NCBI GenBank assembly: GCA_025356765.1
Contig: JANXRO010000101.1
Span: forward strand, 1 to 21,867
Reading direction: 5' to 3'
Origin: Hyphomicrobiales bacterium
GTDB taxonomy: Bacteria > Pseudomonadota > Alphaproteobacteria > Rhizobiales > Aestuariivirgaceae
Length of the DNA: 21,867 nucleotides
Shown here: positions 15,325-21,867 of the stretch, in pieces
How positions within the stretch are numbered: the stretch's first letter is position 1
Layout: each line of letters begins with the position of its first letter
Program-made: the position numbers and the translations under genes
Notes under the pieces: model-generated
Told to the model about the DNA's origin: nothing
The model's input: the letters and a program-made list of their open reading frames with translations, nothing else
Databases searched by the model: none

Positions 15325-16200
15325 TCAGATTGATTTTTTTCGCGCATCGTAAAGGCGCAAGATGAGTGGGGTTAAAATAAGCTGCATGGCGATATCCATT
15401 TTGCCACCGGGAATGACAATGGAATTTGCCCGAGACATGAAGCTGCCGTTGATCATTGAAATGAGATAAGGAAAATCAATTCCGCGCGGATTGCGAAAAC
15501 GAATAACAACCATCGATTCTTCAGGTGTTGGAATCCAACGCGAAATAAAGGGGTTTGAGGTATCCACCATTGGAACGCGTTGGAAGTTAATATCTGTTTC
15601 CGTAAACTGCGGGCAAATATAACGCACATAATCAGGCATGCGCCGCAAAATCGTATCCATCACAGCTTCAGTTGAATAGCCGCGCTGAGATTTGTCGCGG
15701 TGGATTTTCTGCGTCCACTCCAAATTGATGACAGGAACCACGCCAATTTTTAGGTCAGAATATTTTGGAAGATCGACGTTGCCGCCCACGAATGCACCGT
15801 GCAATCCTTCATAAAGCATCACATCGGTATCTGAGGGAATATCGCGCCATTCCGTAAATGTGCCAGGTGTTCCCCCGTGCTCATCAGCTTCTTTTTGGTC
15901 GTGGATATAAAAACGCCTTTTTCCAACGCCAGCTTTTCCATAAGACATAAAAAGATTTTGCAAGTTTTCCAGCAAATTTTCTTCGGGACCAAAGTGACTC
16001 ATATGATCGTTGCCTTCTAGCGTGGCTTTGGCAATTCTATCTTTCATCCCCGCACGATCGAAGCGGTGGAACGAATCTCCTTCAACGAAAACAGCTTTGA
16101 TGTGTTCACGGCGGAAAATTTGATCAAACACGTGCTTGACCGTCGTGGTTCCTGCACCCGATGAGCCAACAACAGAAATAATAGGATGTTTGATTGACAT
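15325..16200 (-). CDS. cbbP: Phosphoribulokinase, bacterial class I
   Basis: This enzyme phosphorylates ribulose-5-phosphate with ATP to make the RuBisCO substrate, 291 residues. The N-terminus MSIKHPIISVVGSSGAGTTT holds the nucleotide-binding loop at residues 12-20, in the GSSGAGTT form of proteobacterial class I enzymes. Further segments are VEGDSFHRFDR, HFGPEENLLE and YEGLHGAFVGG. The length matches octameric, NADH-activated proteobacterial enzymes rather than plant-type ones. I start at 16200 because 27 extra in-frame upstream residues lie over the cbbF 3' end and look non-coding. The ATG is one base after the cbbF stop. Confidence 0.96.
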   Translation of the reverse strand: MSIKHPIISVVGSSGAGTTTVKHVFDQIFRREHIKAVFVEGDSFHRFDRAGMKDRIAKATLEGNDHMSHFGPEENLLENLQNLFMSYGKAGVGKRRFYIHDQKEADEHGGTPGTFTEWRDIPSDTDVMLYEGLHGAFVGGNVDLPKYSDLKIGVVPVINLEWTQKIHRDKSQRGYSTEAVMDTILRRMPDYVRYICPQFTETDINFQRVPMVDTSNPFISRWIPTPEESMVVIRFRNPRGIDFPYLISMINGSFMSRANSIVIPGGKMDIAMQLILTPLILRLYDARKKSI

Positions 16201-16201
16201 A

Positions 16202-17233
16202 TTATGCACCGTTCCTAAAAAATCCGCGCTTGGAAAACAGCGGAGAGTATTGGCGATCGCTTGAAATTTCAGCGCCCGCAAAAAGGTTCATTTGTGCAAC
16301 AGAACCAAAACACAATGGACAGCGGCCATGCAATGTTGTTGGCAACAAATCAAGAATGTCGGTTGCGCCATCGTTGGCAACGCCGCCTGCTTTTTCAACC
16401 AGATATGCAATCGGCGCGCATTCATAGATATAACGCAGGCGGCCGCGTTCGTAACCTTTGCGTTGGTCGGCTGGATAAAAGAATATGCCGCCGCGCGCAA
16501 AGATGCGGTGGGTTTCTCCCGCCAATGCAGCAAGCCAGCGCATGTTATAATCAACAGCCAAAGGCCCCTCTTTGCCATCTAGGCATTGATCAACAAAACG
16601 GCGTTCCCGCTCAGACCAAAATCGATAGTTCGACATGTTAATCGCAAATTCAAAGGCTGATTTTGGAATGATGCCTTCGCGCACAAAGCACCAATTCACA
16701 CGCGCAACATCGAGCGCAAACACCAGAGGCGTGCCGCCAAGGGAGACCACCAATTCAGTTCGCGCGCCATAAATGAAGTATCCAGCGGCAATAAGTTCAC
16801 GGCCTGAGCGCAAAAAGTTCTGAGCGATGTCGCCTTTCACGGCGGGATAAATTCCGAAAATTGTGCCGATGGTGGAGTTCACACCAATATTGGAAGATCC
16901 ATCAAGCGGGTCAATCGCCAAGGCAAGGCTTCCATTTGCCAAAAGTTTAACCGGCAAATCTTCTTCTTCAGAAAGTAAACAGGCTATTGGTGATTTTCGT
17001 GCGGCATCCAAAAATGCATTGTGGGCAAAAACATCGAGATACTTTTGCACTTCGCCCTGCACGTTGGTGGCGCCCTCTTCAGAAAATCTGGCATTCGTAG
17101 CGCCATCAGCAACAGCTGCTGCAACGGCCGCCGCCGCAAGCGACAATTGCTCAAGCACAATGGAGACAGCCTTGGCTTGTGGCCCGGCTTTATCAAAATC
17201 AGCCAAAATACTTTTTAGCGTTATAATTCCCAT
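16202..17233 (-). CDS. cbbF: Fructose-1,6-bisphosphatase, class I
   Basis: This enzyme hydrolyses fructose-1,6-bisphosphate in the regenerative part of the Calvin cycle; class I enzymes of cbb operons may also act on sedoheptulose bisphosphate. It has 343 residues. The early motif NVQGEVQKYLDVFAHNAF lies near residues 57-74. Metal-binding residues sit in SEEED (88-92) and DPLDGSSNIG (108-117). I prefer the ATG at 17233, which has a GGAA 9 bases upstream; an in-frame ATG at 17242 is also possible. It is the first gene of the cbb operon and faces cbbR across a 103-base control region. Confidence 0.94.
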   Translation of the reverse strand: MGIITLKSILADFDKAGPQAKAVSIVLEQLSLAAAAVAAAVADGATNARFSEEGATNVQGEVQKYLDVFAHNAFLDAARKSPIACLLSEEEDLPVKLLANGSLALAIDPLDGSSNIGVNSTIGTIFGIYPAVKGDIAQNFLRSGRELIAAGYFIYGARTELVVSLGGTPLVFALDVARVNWCFVREGIIPKSAFEFAINMSNYRFWSERERRFVDQCLDGKEGPLAVDYNMRWLAALAGETHRIFARGGIFFYPADQRKGYERGRLRYIYECAPIAYLVEKAGGVANDGATDILDLLPTTLHGRCPLCFGSVAQMNLFAGAEISSDRQYSPLFSKRGFFRNGA

Positions 17234-17270
17234 AAACTGCATTTCCAGAATTTTCTTATTATTTGTTGTG

Positions 17271-17283
17271 TGACAATCCGTCA
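17271..17283. promoter_or_regulatory. CbbR-type binding box 1 (T-N11-A)
   Basis: TGACAATCCGTCA has perfect TGAC/GTCA arms and fits both the LysR T-N11-A rule and the TNA-N7-TNA pattern reported for CbbR. It lies 38 bases upstream of the cbbF start and between the divergent cbbR and cbb genes, as expected for autoregulation plus operon activation. Confidence 0.5.
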
Positions 17284-17292
17284 GATTCGTGA

Positions 17293-17305
17293 TTAAGTAA
17301 AATTA
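17293..17305. promoter_or_regulatory. CbbR-type binding box 2 (T-N11-A)
   Basis: TTAAGTAAAATTA fits TNA-N7-TNA and T-N11-A but is AT-rich, so weaker evidence than box 1. It begins exactly 22 bases after box 1, about two helical turns, which is the face-to-face spacing expected for a LysR tetramer. Confidence 0.4.
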
Positions 17306-17336
17306 AAATTATTGTGGGCCTCATTGAGTTTTTTTT

Positions 17337-18254
17337 ATGCGCGATTTAACTCTTAAACACCTCCGCGCAATTGCGCGCATTGCAGAATTGAGAACGGTTA
17401 TGGCCGCGGCTGATCGGCTTAATTTGTCTTCGTCGGCGGTTTCTATCACATTAAAACAAGTCGAAGACGGTTTGGGCATTAAACTTTTTGAACGCACGGA
17501 AAAGGGGTTTAGGCCCACCCAAGCGGGGCAAAAAGTGGTTCTTGCTGAAGCGCAGATCAGCGCAATTTTGAGTGAATTGATTGAAGAAACTGAAGCGATG
17601 CGCGGCGGTGTGCGTGGGCGGGTTACACTTGGCGTGGTGAGCACGGCCAAATATTTTGCGCCGTTCATGTTGCGGGCTTTTGAGAGGCTTCACCCGGGGG
17701 TTGATATCAATCTTAAAGTTGGAAACCGCGAAGAAATTTTGACCAGGCTTTCTGATTTTACACTTGATATGGCGTTGATAGGCCGCCCCCCGCAAGACAT
17801 TGACGTTCAGCAAGAAGAAATTGGTAACCACCCGCATGTGGTGATCGCATCGCCTGATCATCCATTGGCGCGCAAACGCAAAGTGGCCGCAAGCAGCCTT
17901 TCAGATCAAGTGTTTTTGGTGCGTGAACACGGTTCTGGCACACGCATGTTGGCTGAACGTATTTTGTCAGAGATTGGTGCTGTGCCAAAGCTCGGAATGG
18001 AAATCAGTTCGAATGAAACAATCAAACAGGCGGTGATGGCTGGGCTTGGAATTTCAATGCTGTCTTATCACACTGTGGCTCATGAGATTGAGGAAGGGCG
18101 TCTTTCAATGTTGCAGGTTGAAGGAACGCCCGTTATCAGAAAATGGCATATTGTGCGGCATCAAAAAAAATATCTGCTTCCATCTGCTCAATCTCTTTGG
18201 GCATTTATCTGCAAAGAAGGAGAAAGCTTTTTACCCCAGATGAAAATGAAATAA
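17337..18254 (+). CDS. cbbR: LysR-family regulator CbbR of the Calvin-cycle operon
   Basis: This is a cytoplasmic transcription regulator, 305 residues, that normally activates cbb genes in response to Calvin-cycle metabolites. Residues about 4-63 form the winged helix-turn-helix (TLKHLRAIARIAELRTVMAA, then SSSAVSITLKQVEDGLGIKLFERT). The rest is the LysR effector domain, with VTLGVVSTAKYFAPFML, DMALIGRPP and AGLGISMLSYHTV. Placement divergent from cbbF makes CbbR a strong call, though the sequence alone only gives LysR family. Its stop lies one base from the hemC stop, and no terminator is seen between them. Confidence 0.9.
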   Translation: MRDLTLKHLRAIARIAELRTVMAAADRLNLSSSAVSITLKQVEDGLGIKLFERTEKGFRPTQAGQKVVLAEAQISAILSELIEETEAMRGGVRGRVTLGVVSTAKYFAPFMLRAFERLHPGVDINLKVGNREEILTRLSDFTLDMALIGRPPQDIDVQQEEIGNHPHVVIASPDHPLARKRKVAASSLSDQVFLVREHGSGTRMLAERILSEIGAVPKLGMEISSNETIKQAVMAGLGISMLSYHTVAHEIEEGRLSMLQVEGTPVIRKWHIVRHQKKYLLPSAQSLWAFICKEGESFLPQMKMK

Positions 18255-18255
18255 A

Positions 18256-19173
18256 TTAGGCGCGAAGCAACTGTTTATCAGCGGCGGCAACTGCGGCTTC
18301 AACACCGATTTTTGCCGCGTCTTCAAGTGCACCTTCTTTGGAAACTTCAGAACTGGTTGTGCCATCCAGCGCCAAGATTTGGCCCTTGAAAAACAATTTG
18401 CCACCTTCAATGCGGGCGTGCCCTGCAATGGGCGTGCGGCATGATCCATCCAACCTTGCCAAGAAGGCGCGTTCGCATTCAATCGCAATGCCTGAAGTGT
18501 TGTGATGAATGGCTTGCACCAAATCTTGGGCACGTGTGTTGTTTTGTTTAACCTCGATGCCAATGGCACCCTGGGCCACAGCGGGCAACATTTCATCCAT
18601 ATCCATAATGCTGCTGATATGGTGTGCCATGCCAAGCCGGTTGAGCCCCGCTACAGCCAGAAAAGTTGCTTCGGCAACACCTTCCGCCAATTTTCTCATG
18701 CGCGTTTGAACATTGCCGCGAAATTGCACGGACTTTAAATCGGGCCTGATCCGCAAAGCTTGCGCATTGCGCCGCACGGATGATGAACCAAGCAAACCAC
18801 CTTGCGGCATATCTTGCAGTGATTTGTAATTCACACTCACAAATGCGTCTCGCGGGTCTTCGCGTTCCAATATTGCCGCAATGGCCAAACCATCCGGCAA
18901 AAGTGCCGGCATGTCTTTCATGGAATGGACGGCAAGATCAATAGAGCCGTTTTGCAACGCCTCTTCAATTTCAAAAGTGAAAAGCCCTTTTCCGCCAATT
19001 TCTGCCAAGGGCTGATTGAGAATACGATCACCCGTTGTGTTGATGACAACAATTTCAAATTGCTTTTCATCAAGCCCATGCGCTTCCATCAGCCGCGAAC
19101 GTGTTTCATGGGCTTGGGCCAAGGCCAAGGGTGAACCGCGCGTGCCTATGCGAATAATGGAGTTACCTGACAT
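18256..19173 (-). CDS. hemC: Hydroxymethylbilane synthase (porphobilinogen deaminase)
   Basis: This enzyme joins four porphobilinogen molecules into hydroxymethylbilane, an early step for heme, bacteriochlorophyll and B12, 305 residues. RIGTRGSPLALAQ lies at the N-terminus, the catalytic aspartate in HSMKDMP (Asp87), LGSSSVRR near 128-135, and the dipyrromethane cofactor cysteine in DGSCRTP (Cys245). The ATG at 19173 lies three bases after the hemA stop; a TTG at 19176 is less likely. It is co-directional with hemA and probably in the same transcript, giving a tetrapyrrole supply pair at the end of the photosynthesis genes. Confidence 0.95.
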   Translation of the reverse strand: MSGNSIIRIGTRGSPLALAQAHETRSRLMEAHGLDEKQFEIVVINTTGDRILNQPLAEIGGKGLFTFEIEEALQNGSIDLAVHSMKDMPALLPDGLAIAAILEREDPRDAFVSVNYKSLQDMPQGGLLGSSSVRRNAQALRIRPDLKSVQFRGNVQTRMRKLAEGVAEATFLAVAGLNRLGMAHHISSIMDMDEMLPAVAQGAIGIEVKQNNTRAQDLVQAIHHNTSGIAIECERAFLARLDGSCRTPIAGHARIEGGKLFFKGQILALDGTTSSEVSKEGALEDAAKIGVEAAVAAADKQLLRA

Positions 19174-19176
19174 CAA

Positions 19177-20406
19177 TCAAGCAACAGCGCGGCTCAACGC
19201 ACAATGGCTCCACAAATCTGACAAGGCTTTTGTCAGTTTTGCAATATCTTCATCTGTGTGGAAGGGCGAAGGGGTGATGCGCAACCGCTCGGTGCCCTTG
19301 GGCACAGTGGGGTAGTTGATCGGCTGAATATAAATGCCATACCGATCCATCAAAATATCGCTGATCATTTTGCACTTGGCGGCATTGCCCACCATCACCG
19401 GAACGATGTGACTATCGTTGTCCATCACCGGGATGCCAATGGCATTCAGCGCTTTACGCACTTTTGCCACGGCACGGCGTTGGCGAAGGCGCTCAAAATC
19501 GCTTTCCTTTAAATGGCGAACGGCTGTTCTGGCGCCCGCAGCAATTGCTGGCGGAAGTGCTGTTGTAAAAATAAAACCAGAAGCGAAGCTTCGCACATAA
19601 TCACAAAGCTCGCGCGATGCTGCAATATAACCGCCCATCACGCCAAATGCTTTGCCAAGTGTTGCTTCAATCACAGTTAGTCGATGCATCTGGCCTTCAC
19701 GCTCTGCAATGCCGCCACCACGTGGGCCATACATGCCAACGGCGTGAACTTCATCCAGATAGGTCATGGCACCATATTTTTCGGCCAGATCGCAAATGCC
19801 TTTAATGTTGCCAATATCGCCATCCATCGAATAGACCGATTCAAAGGCAATCAATTTGGGGCGATGAAGCGGAATTTCCTTCAGGTGCCTTTCCAAATCA
19901 ACCAGATCATTGTGCTTGAAAATGCGTCGCTCAGCGCGGCTGTGGCGAATGCCTTCAATCATCGAAGCGTGGTTGCCTGCATCTGATAAAACCACGCAAT
20001 TGGGAATGCCGCCAGCAAGCGCACTCAGTGCGGCCCAGTTTGAAATATAACCTGATGTGAACAACAGTGCTGATTCCTTGCCATGCAAATCAGCCAATTC
20101 TTCTTCAAGCAAAACATGTTCATGGCTGTTGCCAGAAATGTTGCGCGTGCCCCCTGCCCCTGCGCCATAGGCCTTCAAGGCGGCGCAAGTTGCTTCAATC
20201 ACCTTGGGGTGTTGGCCCATGCCCAGATAGTCATTGGCGCACCAGATTGTCACATCTTCGGTAACACCATCTTTATAGCGGCGCGCTGCTGGAAAATGCC
20301 CGGCCTTGCGTTCAAGTTCGGCGAATACGCGATAACGGCCCTCTTCGCGCAGTTGATCAAGTTCCGCAGTGAAAAAGTTTTGATGGTCAAATGTAGGGGT
20401 GTTCAT
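19177..20406 (-). CDS. hemA: 5-Aminolevulinate synthase (Shemin pathway)
   Basis: This PLP enzyme condenses glycine and succinyl-CoA to 5-aminolevulinate, the committed tetrapyrrole precursor of alphaproteobacteria, 409 residues. The Schiff-base lysine is Lys252 in ATLGKAFGVMGGY. Other family stretches are WCANDYLGMGQHP (55-67), GAGAGGTRNISG (81-92) and the PLP aspartate in YLDEVHAVGMYGPRGGG (216-232). The start overlaps the puhE stop by four bases (ATGA), the arrangement seen in alphaproteobacterial photosynthesis clusters where hemA follows puhE. This suggests a copy serving bacteriochlorophyll synthesis; whether a second copy exists elsewhere is not visible. Confidence 0.95.
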   Translation of the reverse strand: MNTPTFDHQNFFTAELDQLREEGRYRVFAELERKAGHFPAARRYKDGVTEDVTIWCANDYLGMGQHPKVIEATCAALKAYGAGAGGTRNISGNSHEHVLLEEELADLHGKESALLFTSGYISNWAALSALAGGIPNCVVLSDAGNHASMIEGIRHSRAERRIFKHNDLVDLERHLKEIPLHRPKLIAFESVYSMDGDIGNIKGICDLAEKYGAMTYLDEVHAVGMYGPRGGGIAEREGQMHRLTVIEATLGKAFGVMGGYIAASRELCDYVRSFASGFIFTTALPPAIAAGARTAVRHLKESDFERLRQRRAVAKVRKALNAIGIPVMDNDSHIVPVMVGNAAKCKMISDILMDRYGIYIQPINYPTVPKGTERLRITPSPFHTDEDIAKLTKALSDLWSHCALSRAVA

Positions 20407-21209
20407 AACAGGGCTCCAACTGCAGTGTGATGATGGTGGTTTTTTTTATTATTATTTGTCGATTCTGGCGCGTCAATTTTCTCCGTACGCGGCTTTTTTG
20501 AGAGTGACCAAGTCCACAATTTTTCAGCGGGCAACGGCAACATTAATAGGATGTGTTCAAGCAAGCCAATGGCGGCCAAAATTGCTGCCATCGAAATTTC
20601 AAATGTCTGCGGCAATGCGGCAAGATAGATTGTGAGAGCGGTTAAACCAGCACAGGAAAACGGGAACAGTGGGTTCATTTTGCGCTTGCGCAGAAAGCCT
20701 TTTAAAACATCCATGTGATCAGGCACAAATTCTGCGCTCACATTACGAACGCCCAAAAACACGTTTAGGCGCGCACTTAAGTGCATCAGCCACAGCATCA
20801 CAAAACACCACAGCGCCGTATCGTTTCCAGATAAATAAATCGCTGCTGCAAATACGATCACCACAATCTCGTGCCACAGATTGGCATTCACCGCGTGGCC
20901 AAAATGGGCGGCACCTGAACAGCCTTCAACACAGCGCGTTTTGCGGGGGCCTGTCACAAACCCCATATAAAGCGCCATTTCCGTCCAGCCCCAAACAAGA
21001 AGACCAGCAGCAAAGCTTGCAGCAATTGCAAAGGTTGAGCTGTCATCTTTGAAAACCAAGATCGCAATCGCACAGCCCAAAAGAACCACGGTTGCTGCCG
21101 CCATGCTCCATTTAAATGTGCGCGTGGGCAGGCTATCAAGATAAAAAATGACAGCCGTGAACACGCACCACATCAACAAAACAAATGCTGCGGCAGCAAG
21201 AACCATCAT
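20403..21209 (-). CDS. puhE: Photosynthetic complex assembly protein PuhE
   Basis: This is a membrane protein of the PuhE (DUF3623) family, found only with purple-type photosynthesis clusters and linked in Rhodobacter to reaction-centre and bacteriochlorophyll assembly, 268 residues. It has about seven hydrophobic helices. Recognisable segments are WTEMALYMGFVTGPRK near residues 75-90, HFGHAVNANLWHEI near 103-116, LWLMHLSARLNVFLGVRN near 138-155 and PDHMDVLKGFLRKR near 162-175. The last 20 residues are low complexity, with NNNKKNHHHH, encoded around a run of eight A. The start lies three bases after the acsF stop and the end overlaps hemA. Confidence 0.93.
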   Translation of the reverse strand: MMVLAAAAFVLLMWCVFTAVIFYLDSLPTRTFKWSMAAATVVLLGCAIAILVFKDDSSTFAIAASFAAGLLVWGWTEMALYMGFVTGPRKTRCVEGCSGAAHFGHAVNANLWHEIVVIVFAAAIYLSGNDTALWCFVMLWLMHLSARLNVFLGVRNVSAEFVPDHMDVLKGFLRKRKMNPLFPFSCAGLTALTIYLAALPQTFEISMAAILAAIGLLEHILLMLPLPAEKLWTWSLSKKPRTEKIDAPESTNNNKKNHHHHTAVGALL

Positions 21210-21212
21210 GGT

Positions 21213-21867
21213 TTAATAGCTCGGGGCCAAGCGCACGTTGGCAGGCGCTTGGTTGCGTTTGCTGGGCAGGGCATAAAGCCGCAAGAACACAAAGCCCGCT
21301 TTTAAGCCGGTTGTAAACTTGCTGATTTTTGCGGTTAATCCGCCCTTGGCCTGTTGGGTTGCGGCCACTTCGGTGATGACTATCAACTTGTTCAACAGCG
21401 CCAAGAACTTTGGGTTATCAATATCAATTTCCAAGGGGAAAACTTGGCGCGAAATTTCCGATGTGATGCGGAACACTTTCATTCCATATTCCGTTGGGTC
21501 AACACCCAATGCGGCATGAAAATGCGGGCGCTGATGGTCGCGCACGTACATGGTGGCGAAAATTGCCAGCAAGAAGAACTTCACCCAATATTTATTGAGG
21601 CCAGACAATAATTCTGGGTTTGCACGCATTAACAATGCAAAAGCTTCGCCATGGCGAAATTCATCGTTGCACCATTTTTCAAACCATTTGAAAATGGGGT
21701 GGAAGCGTTTTTCAGGGTGAGCCTGCAGATGGCGGAATATTGCGATGTAGCGCGCATAGCCAATTTTTTCAGACAAATATGTTGCATAGAAAATAAACTT
21801 CGGGCGGAAATAGGTATATTTTTTTGCCTTGGTCAAAAAGCCCAAGTCCACGCCAATGTCAAAATCT
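21213..21867 (-). CDS. acsF: Mg-protoporphyrin IX monomethyl ester oxidative cyclase AcsF (C-terminal part)
   Basis: This is the aerobic di-iron cyclase that forms the fifth ring of (bacterio)chlorophyll with O2. The gene runs off the right edge; about 218 C-terminal codons are present and the frame stays open to the last base, so no start is called. It matches the family through DLGFLTKAKKYTYFRPKFIF, YATYLSEKIGYARYI, HPIFKWFEKWCNDEFRHGEAF (with the di-iron ligands in E-x-x-H) and the end region FPLEIDIDNPKF. The presence of acsF rather than anaerobic bchE at this place points to bacteriochlorophyll made with oxygen. It heads the visible acsF-puhE-hemA-hemC block. Confidence 0.94.
   Translation of the reverse strand, partial: DFDIGVDLGFLTKAKKYTYFRPKFIFYATYLSEKIGYARYIAIFRHLQAHPEKRFHPIFKWFEKWCNDEFRHGEAFALLMRANPELLSGLNKYWVKFFLLAIFATMYVRDHQRPHFHAALGVDPTEYGMKVFRITSEISRQVFPLEIDIDNPKFLALLNKLIVITEVAATQQAKGGLTAKISKFTTGLKAGFVFLRLYALPSKRNQAPANVRLAPSY

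Noticed and set aside
16201..16281. 27-residue N-terminal extension of phosphoribulokinase
   Set aside because: It overlaps the cbbF 3' end and lacks a ribosome site; the family starts at MSIKHPIISVVG-like sequence.
1..21867. CRISPR arrays, tRNA or rRNA genes, insertion sequences, phage genes
   Set aside because: By eye I found no regularly spaced repeats, no tRNA-like cloverleaf segments, no transposase or integrase motifs and no duplicated gene ends.

Overview
The window looks like chromosomal DNA from an alphaproteobacterium with an estimated moderate G+C content near 50% (not counted). It appears to be an aerobic anoxygenic phototroph that also carries a complete-looking red-type (form IC/ID) RuBisCO operon. 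The evidence is a fragment of the oxygen-dependent bacteriochlorophyll cyclase gene acsF, followed by puhE, the ALA synthase gene hemA and hemC, in the order seen at the puh end of alphaproteobacterial photosynthesis gene clusters. A divergent cbbR and the operon cbbF-cbbP-cbbL-cbbS-cbbX-cbbY follow directly. Genes are packed tightly, with many ATGA overlaps and convergent ends 0 or 1 base apart.

Layout. (1) Positions 26-4198, plus strand: urtB-urtC-urtD-urtE, the membrane and ATPase parts of a urea ABC importer. urtA would lie to the left of the window, and no urease genes follow. (2) 4224-5855, minus strand: a fused dihydroxyacetone-type kinase (DhaK+DhaL), possibly preceded by a small membrane-peptide ORF that overlaps its start. 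(3) 5856-6258: a control region containing a perfect palindrome of the GntR/FadR operator type (TTGTCATACAA) and a sigma70-like promoter. (4) 6259-10931, plus strand: a sugar ABC importer resembling YtfQ-YtfR-YtfT-YjfF (galactofuranose type), with two RNA hairpins between the binding-protein gene and the ATPase gene. (5) 10932-11741, minus strand: a PhyH-family Fe(II)/2-oxoglutarate oxygenase of unknown substrate, just past the end of the cbb operon and apparently with its own promoter. (6) 11861-17233, minus strand: cbbF, cbbP, cbbL, cbbS, cbbX, cbbY. (7) 17234-17336: divergent control region with two tandem T-N11-A boxes. (8) 17337-18254, plus strand: cbbR. (9) 18256-21867, minus strand: acsF (cut by the window end), puhE, hemA, hemC.

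Together, the right half holds tetrapyrrole supply (HemA, HemC), bacteriochlorophyll synthesis (AcsF), photosynthetic complex assembly (PuhE) and CO2 fixation with activase and phosphatase repair. The left half brings in urea nitrogen and a sugar. The most interesting reading is that light capture and carbon fixation sit side by side in an alphaproteobacterium making bacteriochlorophyll with oxygen, a combination reported from marine metagenomes (for example 'Candidatus Luxescamonaceae', from memory). Taxonomy cannot be fixed from this window alone. No tRNA, rRNA, CRISPR array, insertion sequence or phage gene was seen.
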